A DNA stretch of 48,612 nt from an uncultured Collinsella sp. (GCA_900544645.1 UQWG01000011.1:1-48612); one strand, 5' to 3'. Shown: positions 38,589 through 47,497, counted from the stretch's first letter. Numbers and translations are program-made. The notes: a model not told the origin generated them from the letters alone.

Positions 38589-39308
38589 ATGAGTAATGCA
38601 GCCGAGATGGATGCACAGGAGATTATCAACTACATCGCAACCGCGCCCAAGAAAACGCCCGTCAAACTGTACGTGCGCGAAAAGCCGGGCATGAAGGTCC
38701 AGTGGGGCAATGCGCACGTCTACGGCGGTCGTCGTGGCAAGACCGTCTTTGGTGACTGGGATGAGCTCAAGGCAATCCTCGACGCCAACGCCGACTCCAT
38801 CGACTACTACGACGTAGAGAACGACTGCCGCAACTCCGCCGTGCCCATGCTCGACCTCAAGGGTATCAACGCCCGCATCGAGCCGGGCGCGATCATCCGC
38901 GACCGTGTCGAGATTGGCGATCGCGCCGTCATCATGATGGGCGCCATCATCAACATCGGCTCCGTCATTGGCGAAGGCTCCATGATCGACATGGGCGCTG
39001 TGCTGGGCGGCCGCGCCACCGTGGGCAAGAACTGCCACATCGGCGCCGGCACCGTGCTGGCAGGCGTCGTGGAGCCCGCCAGTGCCACGCCCGTCATCAT
39101 CGAGGACGACGTTATGATCGGCGCCAATGCCGTGGTCCTGGAGGGCGTGCGCGTGGGCAAGGGTGCTGTCGTTGCCGCCGGCGCCGTATGCGTCGACGAC
39201 GTCCCCGCCGGCGCCGTCGTGGCCGGTGTCCCCGCCCGCGTCATCAAGATGCGCGACGAGAAGACCGACAGCAAGACCGGCCTGGAAGAGGGCTTACGTC
39301 AACTGTAG
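38589..39308 (+). CDS. dapH: Tetrahydrodipicolinate N-acetyltransferase
   Basis: A 239-residue protein with the DapH N-terminal domain (INYIATAPKKTPVKLYV) and a left-handed beta-helix of hexapeptide repeats (about residues 95-220, for example IGDRAVIMMGAIINIGSVIGEGSMID). It acetylates tetrahydrodipicolinate and so commits the operon to the acetylase branch of diaminopimelate synthesis. This branch needs an aminotransferase and a deacetylase next; candidates are at 42992-44155 and 33941-35128 in this window. AAAGGAGA precedes the ATG. Last gene of the riboswitch operon. Confidence 0.95.
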   Translation: MSNAAEMDAQEIINYIATAPKKTPVKLYVREKPGMKVQWGNAHVYGGRRGKTVFGDWDELKAILDANADSIDYYDVENDCRNSAVPMLDLKGINARIEPGAIIRDRVEIGDRAVIMMGAIINIGSVIGEGSMIDMGAVLGGRATVGKNCHIGAGTVLAGVVEPASATPVIIEDDVMIGANAVVLEGVRVGKGAVVAAGAVCVDDVPAGAVVAGVPARVIKMRDEKTDSKTGLEEGLRQL

Positions 39309-39312
39309 GGTT

Positions 39313-39338
39313 ACGCGGTTTTGACAAACCGCGTTTTC
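39313..39338 (+). terminator. Terminator after dapH
   Basis: ACGCGGTTT / AAACCGCGT perfect 9-bp stem with a 4-base loop, followed by TTTC, four bases past the dapH stop. Confidence 0.75.
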
Positions 39339-39387
39339 GCTGACGTGTGCTCAACCTGCGGGGTAATGCCAGCAACCAAGCCGAAAA

Positions 39388-39429
39388 CAAAAAAGGCCGA
39401 AGTCCCAAAGGGCTTCGGCCTTTGTTTTT
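39388..39429. terminator. Bidirectional terminator
   Basis: AAAGGCCGAAG / CTTCGGCCTTT stem with A-run before and T-run after, between the convergent dapH and nucleoid-associated protein genes. Confidence 0.85.
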
Positions 39430-39449
39430 CTGCAACGTCCAAGCGCAGC

Positions 39450-40454
39450 TTATCGATTCTCAATACTTCCGATGTTCTTGAGCTCGATAGAGATGAGGCC
39501 GTTGGGTTCGTTGACGAACTCGATGTACTCGGAGTTCGAACCCATCTCGGCCGGGAAGCTGATCTCGATGCCCGTGTCGGTACGAATCTTGTGATTGCGC
39601 ACCGCCGCGCGTTCGACCTGCTTGCGCTCCACGGGCACACGCTCAGGCACCTTCTCCTCGGTCAGTGCCGCGCGCACGCTCTCCTTGATAACCGGTTCGT
39701 CCTCAAAGACCTCATCGACGATATCCCAAGGCGGCAGCTCCTCGTCATCCTCAACCTTCTCGGCAACGGCGGCTTTGACCTTAGCGAGCGCTACAGCCGT
39801 GTTGGCACCGTGCTCCTCGGCGACTTCCTCGACCACACGCGTCACGGTGTCGATGACCTCCTTGCCCGATACGCCCGTGTCGCACTGCAGCAGGCCATCG
39901 GGGATAAGCATACGGTCCTCGCCGGCGATCTTGCGTTTCTTGTCCACATAGCCGATCTCCATGGTGCTCGCGCGCACGATGGCATAGCTCGGCACCTTTT
40001 GCGAGGGGTTCGGCAGAATGGCGTAGTGGCGCGCGATGTCGTTGCGCACCTCCCCCTCCTCGCGGCCCACTTCGTGCATAAAAGCCTGCTTGGAGCCCAG
40101 CAGCATCACGGCAAACCAGCGGGCATCCTCATCGTCGTCAAAATCAGCCACGAGCACGTCGGTGGACTCGGCTTTCTCAGCCTTGGTGAGCTCGGAGGAG
40201 ATAAACTCCGCAATCTGCTGCGACAGGTCCACGAACTCGCGCTCGCCAAAGAAATAGCCCTTGAGCTCGCCGCCGAATGCTGAGTTCTCGGCAAACGTGG
40301 CACGCTTGTTGTCGGCCGAAGTACGAGCGCGCCGCAGGTGCGTGGTCACGAAGTTGCGCACGGTACGGCTCTCGATATCGAGCTCGCGCTGGCTCATAAC
40401 GTTGACGGCAGAGTCAAAGTCCAGGATATGCAGAATCGCGTGATTGATTTTCAT
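39450..40454 (-). CDS. Nucleoid-associated protein (NdpA/YejK family)
   Basis: A 334-residue protein of the 37-kDa nucleoid-associated family. It begins MKINHAILHILDFDS, the usual family opening, and has DLSQQIAEFI and VLVADFDDDEDARWFAVMLLGSKQAFMHEV in the middle, with NHKIRTDTGIEISFPAEMGSNSEYIEFVNEPNGLISIELKNIG at the end, which is the conserved C-terminal part. Family proteins bind DNA, but their role is not well defined. ATG 40454 is used; an ATG three codons upstream (40463) is possible. A plus-strand terminator separates it from dapH. Confidence 0.9.
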   Translation of the reverse strand: MKINHAILHILDFDSAVNVMSQRELDIESRTVRNFVTTHLRRARTSADNKRATFAENSAFGGELKGYFFGEREFVDLSQQIAEFISSELTKAEKAESTDVLVADFDDDEDARWFAVMLLGSKQAFMHEVGREEGEVRNDIARHYAILPNPSQKVPSYAIVRASTMEIGYVDKKRKIAGEDRMLIPDGLLQCDTGVSGKEVIDTVTRVVEEVAEEHGANTAVALAKVKAAVAEKVEDDEELPPWDIVDEVFEDEPVIKESVRAALTEEKVPERVPVERKQVERAAVRNHKIRTDTGIEISFPAEMGSNSEYIEFVNEPNGLISIELKNIGSIENR

Positions 40455-40530
40455 ATACGGCATTCCGTTCTAGATCGAATTGAGCACGAACCAGTATAGC
40501 GGTCGAGCCCACCCCAGGCGCATCGAAGAT

Positions 40531-40561
40531 TGGTGCATCGGGGACAGGCCGCTTTACACTA
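40531..40561. repeat. Left 31-nt repeat, REP-like (TGGTGCAT-GGGGACAGG type)
   Basis: It aligns with 41744-41774 in the same orientation with most positions identical (TGGTGCAT, GGGG, CA, CTTT, CAC shared). This copy has lost most of the palindromic pairing. The pair flanks the DUF2974-like gene. Confidence 0.6.
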
Positions 40562-40565
40562 ATGG

Positions 40566-41726
40566 CTAGTGCAGGAGCTCGGACTGCCAAGCCTCGAGCT
40601 GTTCTGCCAAACTCTTACCGGCAGCGCGCATGTCGATCTGGGGTCGTTTGGGCAGCAGCGCGCATTTAAGGATTGCCACGATGGTCTGCGAGACAAAGCG
40701 TCGTGTATCATTGTCAAAGCCTTGCGCAGCCTGGAGCATCACGGGCAGGCTCTCGCGCAGATTCCCAGCGATATCCGCAAACCGCTCAGCACCCGTAGCC
40801 TCAAACACGGAGAACAACGCGTCTACAAAACGCTCGCGCTCGCTAGGCGACACTGCGAGCAGCATCTCGCGAATGGAACCATCAACGTAACGAGCGCCGG
40901 CGGACAGGCGCTCACAGTACACGAAGTCGCGACCATCAACCACCCAGCTAAAGGGATTGTGCTGCAGCAGACTGAACTCGGTGCTCTCAACGATGGCATA
41001 GTCCTCCTGCGTCTCGAACATCATGCCAAAGATCGACGACCGAGGTAGCGTCTTGTCGATTCGGTCGGAAAGATCGGCAAAGGCGTTGCCGTTCAGAAAC
41101 TCCTCGACGAAACCCGGACCATCATGGGAATACGCCCGTTCGATTCGCGCACGGGCGACATCGGAGCACATCGCCGCACCGTACACCGCAAGGTTTCCAC
41201 CCTTGGAATGACCTCCGCACAAAAGCGGCCCGTCAATCGCATCCGCCGCCTCGTCCACATAACGCGCCGCGGATTCCTGAGCCGACACAGGACACCGGAA
41301 CGCCATGTTAAAATCCTCTTTCCAGCCCACAATCGTGCTGTCGGTCCCCCGAAAGGAAAGATAACTAAACCCCGCCGGAAACCGGAACGCCATGGCTGCA
41401 AACTGCTCTGTCGCCACCACATCCCTCACGGCATGATAGCCGCAAACGTGCACGCCACGGTAGCGAGGGCTTGCTGCCACGGCCTCCAGCAAGGCCCTGC
41501 TCCCCTCTGGGTCCCACAAGTCGTCAATCATGTCCCGGTAGCACTCGGCACGCAGCAGCTCTCGTACGTCTAGGCCCTGCCAGTTCGTCAGCTCCGCCAT
41601 ATCACCCGGCAAACGCAAATAGGACAACCACGCAAAGACGAGGCTATCCACCGCGCAGAACGGCCGCTCCTCAAACGGATCAAACGCCGTCTGGGCATAG
41701 GTCAAAAAATTAGGCGAATCCGACAT
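40566..41726 (-). CDS. DUF2974-like alpha/beta hydrolase (Mbeg1-like)
   Basis: A 386-residue protein. The segment YLSFRGTDSTIVGWKEDFNMAF followed by CGGHSKGGNLAVY is the alpha/beta-hydrolase (lipase-like) elbow with Ser174 as nucleophile; HDGPGF downstream is also typical. An N-terminal part with FCAVDSLVFAWLSYLRLP is conserved in this DUF2974 group. No signal peptide is seen. Function unknown; a lipase or esterase role is inferred from fold. GGGAGGGCC precedes the ATG. It sits between two degenerate 31-nt repeats, so it may be part of a moved or moving block. Confidence 0.85.
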   Translation of the reverse strand: MSDSPNFLTYAQTAFDPFEERPFCAVDSLVFAWLSYLRLPGDMAELTNWQGLDVRELLRAECYRDMIDDLWDPEGSRALLEAVAASPRYRGVHVCGYHAVRDVVATEQFAAMAFRFPAGFSYLSFRGTDSTIVGWKEDFNMAFRCPVSAQESAARYVDEAADAIDGPLLCGGHSKGGNLAVYGAAMCSDVARARIERAYSHDGPGFVEEFLNGNAFADLSDRIDKTLPRSSIFGMMFETQEDYAIVESTEFSLLQHNPFSWVVDGRDFVYCERLSAGARYVDGSIREMLLAVSPSERERFVDALFSVFEATGAERFADIAGNLRESLPVMLQAAQGFDNDTRRFVSQTIVAILKCALLPKRPQIDMRAAGKSLAEQLEAWQSELLH

Positions 41727-41743
41727 GGCCCTCCCATCAACTA

Positions 41744-41774
41744 TGGTGCATTGGGGTCAAGTTACTTTGCACCA
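41744..41774. repeat. Right 31-nt repeat with TGGTGCA/TGCACCA palindrome
   Basis: TGGTGCA (41744-41750) and TGCACCA (41768-41774) form a 7-bp stem around TTGGGGTCAAGTTACTT. It is similar to 40531-40561 and to the motif family GGGGACAGGTTACTTT seen in extragenic palindromes of many bacteria. Confidence 0.7.
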
Positions 41775-41776
41775 AA

Positions 41777-41807
41777 AGGCGCCCGGGCCGTGTGGACCCG
41801 GACGCCT
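41777..41807 (-). terminator. Terminator of ldh
   Basis: AAGGCG-CCGGG pairs with CCCGG-CGCCTT around a 9-base loop. On the minus strand the stem ends in GCCTTTTGG, directly after the ldh end. Confidence 0.8.
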
Positions 41808-41839
41808 TCATTGTAGCTTTTCGCTCTAGCGAGCTTGAT

Positions 41840-42790
41840 TTAGCAGGAGAAATCGACGCTGTCGATGATGTCCTTGAGGGCCTTGGCGGAGACGGTGAGC
41901 TCATGCTGCTCGTCGTCGTTCAGCGGCACGGGGACGCGGCAGACAACGCCGTCGCGGCCAACGACGGTCGGCATGGAGATGGCAAGATCGGACAGGCCAT
42001 ACTCGCCCACCATGAGCGAAGAGACAGGCAGAACGGTCTGCTCATCGCGCATGACGGCGGTGCAGATGCGCTTGACGGCCATGGCGACGCCATAGTAGGT
42101 GGCGTGCTTCTTCTCGATGATGGTGTAGGCGGAGTTCTTGACGTCCTCGGCGATGCGCTTCTCGGCAGCCTCATGCTCCAAGTGGCCGTGAAGCTCACAG
42201 AAAGTGTTCAGCGGAACGCCGGCAACCTGAGCGCTGGACCAAGCGACAAACTCGGAGTCGCCGTGCTCGCCCATGACATAGGCCTGGACATCGCGCGGGT
42301 CAACCTCGACGTGGGCACCAAGCATCTGCTGCAGGCGGCCGGTGTCGAGCACGGTACCGGAACCGATGACGTGGCCCTCGGGCAGGCCGGACATCTTGAT
42401 GGCGGCGTAGGTCAGGACATCGACCGGGTTGGAGACGATTAGCAGAATGCCGTCGAAGCCGGACTTCTTAATCTCGGGAATAATGGACTTAAAGATGCTG
42501 ACGTTCTTGTTGACCAGGTCCAGGCGGGTCTCACCGGGCTTCTGGGCAGCGCCAGCAGTGACGACGATCATGGCGGCGTCGGCGACATCGGAATAATCGC
42601 CGGCGTAGATCTTCATCGGCTCGGCAAACGTCATGCCGTGCGCGATATCCAGGGCCTCACCCTCGGCACGGTTCTTGTCCACGTCGATGAGGACCATCTC
42701 GGAGAACAGACCACTCTGCATCAGTGCGAACGCCGAAGACGAACCGACGAAACCGCAGCCGACAATAGCGACCTTCTTCTCGTTAACCAT
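41840..42790 (-). CDS. ldh: L-lactate dehydrogenase
   Basis: A 316-residue LDH/MDH superfamily enzyme. GCGFVGS (11-17) binds NAD, AQKPGETR has Gln83 (lactate-type; malate dehydrogenases have Arg there), SNPVDVLTY, and MGEHGDSE with catalytic His176 follow. It reduces pyruvate to lactate and regenerates NAD+ in fermentation, together with the acetate module elsewhere in the window. ATG 42790 is supported by GGAG seven bases upstream; a longer frame to 42868 runs through the upstream hairpin. Confidence 0.95.
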   Translation of the reverse strand: MVNEKKVAIVGCGFVGSSSAFALMQSGLFSEMVLIDVDKNRAEGEALDIAHGMTFAEPMKIYAGDYSDVADAAMIVVTAGAAQKPGETRLDLVNKNVSIFKSIIPEIKKSGFDGILLIVSNPVDVLTYAAIKMSGLPEGHVIGSGTVLDTGRLQQMLGAHVEVDPRDVQAYVMGEHGDSEFVAWSSAQVAGVPLNTFCELHGHLEHEAAEKRIAEDVKNSAYTIIEKKHATYYGVAMAVKRICTAVMRDEQTVLPVSSLMVGEYGLSDLAISMPTVVGRDGVVCRVPVPLNDDEQHELTVSAKALKDIIDSVDFSC

Positions 42791-42815
42791 TAGAAACTCC
42801 CATCTCTCTCCACAA

Positions 42816-42848
42816 ACAAGCCGCCCGGGAACGACCCGAGCGGCTTGT
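42816..42848 (-). terminator. Hairpin between the aminotransferase and ldh genes
   Basis: ACAAGCCGC pairs with GCGGCTTGT (9 bp), with inner CCGGG/CCCG. On the minus strand it ends in CTTGTTTGT. It may terminate the aminotransferase transcript or act as an attenuator in the ldh leader. Confidence 0.6.
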
Positions 42849-42927
42849 CGTAATCCCAATACATCCAATCGGGACTTTGATTATGCCCCTATTCGCAGCC
42901 AAAAATCGACCGTTTACCGAAATTGTT

Positions 42928-42951
42928 TGCAGTATTCGTAAAATAACTGCA
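42928..42951. promoter_or_regulatory. Inverted repeat upstream of ldh
   Basis: TGCAGT / ACTGCA arms separated by 12 AT-rich bases. A CGAAA-TCGG-TTTCG palindrome is next to it (42953-42966). Possible operator for the ldh promoter, for example by a redox regulator; I see no direct match to a Rex site. Confidence 0.4.
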
Positions 42952-42991
42952 CGAAATCGGTTTCGAGCTATTGACGAGTCGAAATAGGTTT

Positions 42992-44155
42992 CTAATACAA
43001 GCCCGCCTCGCGAATGGCCTCGACAGCCAAAGCGATCTGATCGGGCGGCAGGACCAGTGCCATACGCACGTGCCCCTCGCCCGAAGGGCCAAAGCTCGCG
43101 CCCGGCGTCACCACAACGCCGGCCTTCTCCATAAGCTCCTCGCAAAACGCCATAGAATCGGTGCGACCACCGGGAAGCTTGGCCCACACAAACATAGAGC
43201 CATGCGCGTTGGGTCGCTCCCAGCCCAGGCCCTCAAGACCGTCGCACAGGGCATCGCGGCGCTCCTGGTACTTCAGACGCTGCGCCTCGACCTCATCGCG
43301 CGGACCGTTCAAGCAGGCGATAGCAGCCTTCTGGATCGGGAAGAACATACCGAAGTCGATCTGGCCGCGCAGCTTGGCAAAGGCCGAGACCACATCCTCG
43401 CGACCGACCAAAAAGCCGATACGCGCACCGGTGACGTTAAACGACTTAGAGAGCGAGAAGAACTCCACGCCCACCTCGAGCGCGCCGGGATACTGCAAAA
43501 AGCTTCCGCCCGGCTCGCCGTCAAACACGATGTCGGAGTACGCGTTGTCATGGACGATGACCAGGTCGTGCTCGCGGGCGAAAGCGATAATCTCCTCGTA
43601 GACCTCGGGCGTACCCACCGAGCCGACCGGGTTCGCGGGCAGCGACACGATCATATACTTGGCGCGATCGGCCACCTCGGGATCGATACCCGCCACATAG
43701 GGCAGGTAATTATGCTCGGCAACCAGCGGATAGTATTCGAGCTTGGCATCGGCGATCTTGGCACCCGCCTCAAAGACCGGGTAGCACGGATCGGGAACCA
43801 GAATGGTGTCACCCGGATCGAGCAGGGCCAGGCCCAAATGGCCCACGCCCTCCTGCGTGCCGTTGCACGACTGCACCATAGACGGCGTAATGCCCGAAAC
43901 GCCAAAGCGACGCTCATAGTAATCGCACACGGCTTGCTTGAGTTCGGGCAGGTCGCGCAGGGCATACTTCCACATCTCGGGATCTTGGGCTGCCTGCGTG
44001 AGCGCCTCGACCACGTGGTCGTACGGCTTAAAGTCGGGCGTGCCCACGCTCATGTTGTAAATGGTCTTGCCCTGAGCCTTCAGCGCGAGAAGCTTGTTGT
44101 TGAGCGAGGCGAAGACCTCCGCGCCAAAGCGGTCGAGACGCTGCGATGCCTGCAT
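42992..44155 (-). CDS. PLP-dependent class I/II aminotransferase
   Basis: A 387-residue aminotransferase. NMSVGTPDF, NGTQEGVGHLG, PDPCYPVFEAG, NPVGS (Asn175), DNAYSDIVFDG (Asp203, Tyr206) and SLSKSFNVTGARIGF (PLP Lys237) follow the usual order; VRMALV holds the C-terminal substrate-binding Arg. The style is close to LL-diaminopimelate-type and related aminotransferases. Its neighbourhood, a few kb from dapH and the lysine riboswitch operon, makes N-acetyl-diaminopimelate aminotransferase a plausible role, but Ala or Asp transamination is also possible. ATG 44155 follows AAAGGTGG. Confidence 0.9.
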   Translation of the reverse strand: MQASQRLDRFGAEVFASLNNKLLALKAQGKTIYNMSVGTPDFKPYDHVVEALTQAAQDPEMWKYALRDLPELKQAVCDYYERRFGVSGITPSMVQSCNGTQEGVGHLGLALLDPGDTILVPDPCYPVFEAGAKIADAKLEYYPLVAEHNYLPYVAGIDPEVADRAKYMIVSLPANPVGSVGTPEVYEEIIAFAREHDLVIVHDNAYSDIVFDGEPGGSFLQYPGALEVGVEFFSLSKSFNVTGARIGFLVGREDVVSAFAKLRGQIDFGMFFPIQKAAIACLNGPRDEVEAQRLKYQERRDALCDGLEGLGWERPNAHGSMFVWAKLPGGRTDSMAFCEELMEKAGVVVTPGASFGPSGEGHVRMALVLPPDQIALAVEAIREAGLY

Positions 44156-44273
44156 GGTGCCACCTTTCGATATAAAAAACGCGACGCTCCGACAAGAGCG
44201 CCGCGCGATACGGGCCATCAGATTGCAAAAGTGTAACGCTTGCAACCCCCGTATTGGTTCAATTTAGCCAACC

Positions 44274-46253
44274 TTAGTCAACTGGATTGAGCGCATCGAT
44301 CTGCGCAAGCCACAGACGCGAGCTAGCGTCACTCGGCATGCGCCAATCGCCGCGCGGGCTGAGCGTCACCGAGCCCACCTTGGGACCATCGGGCAGGCAG
44401 CTGCGCTTAAACTGCTGGGCAAAGAAGCGACGGTAGAACGTACGTAGCCACGTGTGGACGGTCTTGGCGTCGTAGACGCCCTCGAAGCTCTTGAGCGCCA
44501 TGCGGTAGATCTTGCCCGGCTCAAAGCCAAAACGCAGCAGGTAGTAGAGGAAGTAGTCGTGCAGCTCGTACGGGCCCACCAAATCCTCGGTCTTCTGCGC
44601 AATCTCGCCGTCGCCCGTGGGCGGCAGAAGCTCGGGGGACACCGGCGTATCGAGGATATCGAGCAAGACCTCGGCAATGCGCCCGCCAAAGACATCGGCA
44701 GCATAGCGTACCAGATGGCGCACAAGCGTCTTGGGCACGCTCGCGTTGACGGCGTACATGCTCATGTGGTCGCCGTTGTACGTGGCCCAGCCGAGCGCCA
44801 GCTCACTGAGGTCGCCCGTGCCGATGACAAAGCCGCCGGCTTGGTTGGCCAAATCCATGAGAATCTGCGTGCGCTCGCGCGCCTGGCTGTTCTCGTAGGT
44901 CACGTCCTGCACGGCCGGATCATGCTCGATGTCCTTAAAGTGCTGCTCCACGGCTGCATGGATCGAGACTTCGCGAAAGCTCACGCCTAGGTCGCGAGCG
45001 AGCGACTCGGCATTGGACTTGGTGCGGTGCGTCGTGCCAAAGCCGGGCATGGACACGGCCGTGATACCGGTGCGCGGCAGGCCCAAGGCGTCGAACGCAC
45101 GCACGGTCACGAGGAGCGCCAGCGTGGAATCGAGGCCGCCCGAAAGGCCGATGACGGCCGCCTTGGTGCTCGTATGGGCAAGGCGGGTCTTGAGGCCGGC
45201 GGTCTGCAGGTCGAGGATAGTCTCGCAACGCTCAGCCAGATCACCGTGGTCGGCCGGCACAAAGGGAGCGCGGGGGAAGGCTCGGTCGATGTCGAGCGCA
45301 TCGCGCAGGACAGGTTCTTCGGCCAGTACGCCCTCAAACGAAAACTCAACGGTCGCGGATTCCGGCGCATCGTCGGTGCGCGTCCACGTCGTCGAGCGAC
45401 GGCGCTCGGCAACCAGGCGGTCAAGGTCAACGTCGGCGATGGCCATATCGCAGGTAAGCAGTTTGGTCGCGGCGAGCTTGGAGCCGTTTTCGTAGACGAG
45501 GTTCTCACCCGCAAAGACCATGTCGGTCGTGGACTCGCCCTCGCTCGCGTCCGCGTAGGCATAGGCGCAGTACAGGCGCGCGCTTTGGTTAGAGATAAGG
45601 CTGCGGCGGTAATCCGCCTTACCGATAATCTCGTCCGAAGCCGACGGATTGAGGATCACCGTCGCACCGGCAAGCGCCATCTCGGTCGAAGGGGGCGCCG
45701 GCACCCACAGGTCCTCGCAGACTTCAACGCCCAGCACCATATCCTCGGCACCCTCATCACAGCAGCGGTAGACAAGCCCCGAACCCAGCGGAACCGGACC
45801 CTGACCGGCAAATTCAACCCACACGGGATCCGCAGGCGACGGAGCAAACCAGCGACGCTCATAGAACTCGCCATAGTTGGGCAGATACTTCTTGGCCGTG
45901 AGGCCCAAAAGCTCGCCCGCGCAGCACACGGCGGCACAGTTGTAGATATTCTCGGCAACCGCAACGGGAAGACCGATGGTAAAGACGATCGGCAGCTCAC
46001 GGGTTTCATCGAGGATATGCACCAGAGCAGCCTCGCAGGCATGCAGCAGTGTGCGATTATGGAACAGATCGGCCGCGGTATAGCCAGTCAGATTAAGCTC
46101 GGGCAGTACCAGCGCGCGAACGCCACGCTCGGTAGCCTCGCGAACAGCCGCCAGCGCCACCTCGGCATTGCCCTCGACATCGGCCACACGCATCTTGGGC
46201 GAGGCCGCCGCCACACGCAAAAAGCCATCAGACTGAGAAAGGTGAAGATTCAT
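44274..46253 (-). CDS. nadE: Glutamine-dependent NAD+ synthetase
   Basis: A 659-residue two-domain enzyme. The N-terminal nitrilase-type glutaminase has Glu52 in LPELNLTGY, the Lys in AKKYLPNYGEFYE (121-122) and Cys179 in GVEVCEDLW. The C-terminal ammonia-dependent synthetase has the ATP pyrophosphatase loop SGGLDST, VSMPGFGTTHRTKSNA, YENSQARERTQILMDLAN and GTGDLSELALGW. It converts deamido-NAD to NAD using glutamine and ATP. The long form with its own glutaminase is typical of actinobacteria. ATG 46253 has GGGAG eight bases upstream. It diverges from the membrane-protein gene. Confidence 0.97.
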   Translation of the reverse strand: MNLHLSQSDGFLRVAAASPKMRVADVEGNAEVALAAVREATERGVRALVLPELNLTGYTAADLFHNRTLLHACEAALVHILDETRELPIVFTIGLPVAVAENIYNCAAVCCAGELLGLTAKKYLPNYGEFYERRWFAPSPADPVWVEFAGQGPVPLGSGLVYRCCDEGAEDMVLGVEVCEDLWVPAPPSTEMALAGATVILNPSASDEIIGKADYRRSLISNQSARLYCAYAYADASEGESTTDMVFAGENLVYENGSKLAATKLLTCDMAIADVDLDRLVAERRRSTTWTRTDDAPESATVEFSFEGVLAEEPVLRDALDIDRAFPRAPFVPADHGDLAERCETILDLQTAGLKTRLAHTSTKAAVIGLSGGLDSTLALLVTVRAFDALGLPRTGITAVSMPGFGTTHRTKSNAESLARDLGVSFREVSIHAAVEQHFKDIEHDPAVQDVTYENSQARERTQILMDLANQAGGFVIGTGDLSELALGWATYNGDHMSMYAVNASVPKTLVRHLVRYAADVFGGRIAEVLLDILDTPVSPELLPPTGDGEIAQKTEDLVGPYELHDYFLYYLLRFGFEPGKIYRMALKSFEGVYDAKTVHTWLRTFYRRFFAQQFKRSCLPDGPKVGSVTLSPRGDWRMPSDASSRLWLAQIDALNPVD

Positions 46254-46334
46254 AAGAATGCTCCCGTGCGTAAACGCCATTCACAACAATTAGCAAGCCC
46301 TATTGTAGTTCAACCGCCAGGTGTAACCGCATCC

Positions 46335-46347
46335 CACCAACTTGGTG
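46335..46347. promoter_or_regulatory. 13-bp palindrome in the nadE / membrane-protein divergent gap
   Basis: CACCAA-C-TTGGTG is a perfect palindrome, close to a possible TTGATG -35 box for the plus-strand gene. Candidate operator; the regulator is unknown. Confidence 0.4.
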
Positions 46348-46456
46348 AGCTATTGATGAGTTGATGGTATCTGTTAAATGTCACGTACGATTCACATCTG
46401 GTGGGTACCCTGATGGCTACACGAAACGAAGCAGATTTACACCGGGAGGACCCCGT

Positions 46457-47428
46457 ATGACAACCAAGTACACCGACGCGCCACGCACGCGCGTCATGAC
46501 GCCGGCATCGCTCAACAACGGCGTGCACGAGAACCATTCCATCGGACAGACCATGGCCATCGCGCCCAAAAAGGGCCTGTTTGACGACATTTCCATTCCC
46601 CAGATCATCGCCGGCGCCGCAGCTGCCGCCACGAGCGTGGCGCTTGCTTCAAAGATCGGCATTGCCGGCTCGGTGATTGGTGCCGCTGTGAGCTCAGTCA
46701 TCACTGTTGTGTCCTCGCAGGTCTATCGCCACTTTATCTCCGCCAGCGCCGAAGCAATCAAGGGCACGCATGCCGCTGTCGACTACCCTGCCGGCGCCTA
46801 TGAGCCCGTTGAGCCCAATGTCGAGGAGCACCTAGGTGGCGCCGCGACCACGCAGGAGATGCGCCAGGTTGCGGGACGCGCGACCACGGCGCGCGTCGCC
46901 CCCAACAGCCTGCGCGCCAAGGCGGCGGCAGAGCGCAGCCAGACGCAAAAGAAGGTCATCGTCTTCTCGATCGCTATCGCCATCGTCGCGGTCATCGCCT
47001 GCGCCGGCGCCATCCTTATCACCACTGCCGGTGAGGGTCTGGGCGAGCGTCCCGAGCCAATCCTGTCGTCGCGCACGACCGAGAGCGATGCAAATGGCAA
47101 CACCCAGTCGCAGGATCAGCAGGCACAGACGGACGATACGCAAGACAGTTCTACCTCTGCCAATTCGTCCTCGAACGCCCAAAACCAATCGCAGGGCACC
47201 GATTCCTCTACGGCCAACAGCAGCACGCCGTCCGGCACGACCGACTCAAGCCAAACGACTGACGGTTCGCAGCCGAGCACGGGCGGCCAGACGAGCGACA
47301 CCACGTCGGGAACGGGTGCAGCAGACAGCAGCAACACCAACAGCTCGAACAGCTCGAACAGCTCGAGCGGAACCGCGTCCGGCACGGCATCTGACAACTC
47401 GAGCCAAGGCACGGCATCGGGCAACTAA
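46457..47428 (+). CDS. Membrane protein with a Ser/Thr/Asn-rich extracellular tail
   Basis: A 323-residue protein. An N-terminal hydrophilic part (about 45 residues) precedes a hydrophobic, Ala-rich region (about 47-89). A middle hydrophilic stretch follows, then a clear membrane span (about 167-190, VIVFSIAIAIVAVIACAGAILI). The last 130 residues are low-complexity Ser, Thr, Asn, Gln, Gly and Asp. Such tails are typical of extended surface regions. I do not recognise a family. AGGAGG eight bases before the ATG supports the start. It is followed by a strong terminator. It might be a cell-envelope protein, and the tail may be glycosylated. Confidence 0.75.
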   Translation: MTTKYTDAPRTRVMTPASLNNGVHENHSIGQTMAIAPKKGLFDDISIPQIIAGAAAAATSVALASKIGIAGSVIGAAVSSVITVVSSQVYRHFISASAEAIKGTHAAVDYPAGAYEPVEPNVEEHLGGAATTQEMRQVAGRATTARVAPNSLRAKAAAERSQTQKKVIVFSIAIAIVAVIACAGAILITTAGEGLGERPEPILSSRTTESDANGNTQSQDQQAQTDDTQDSSTSANSSSNAQNQSQGTDSSTANSSTPSGTTDSSQTTDGSQPSTGGQTSDTTSGTGAADSSNTNSSNSSNSSSGTASGTASDNSSQGTASGN

Positions 47429-47462
47429 GCACATTTGCCTCTCATAGATAACCGACCTGTAT

Positions 47463-47497
47463 AACGGGCGCGAATCGACAGCGGTTCGCGCCCGTTT
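47463..47497 (+). terminator. Terminator after the Ser/Thr-rich membrane protein gene
   Basis: AACGGGCGCGAA and TTCGCGCCCGTT form a perfect 12-bp stem with a 10-base loop and a short T-tail. Confidence 0.88.
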
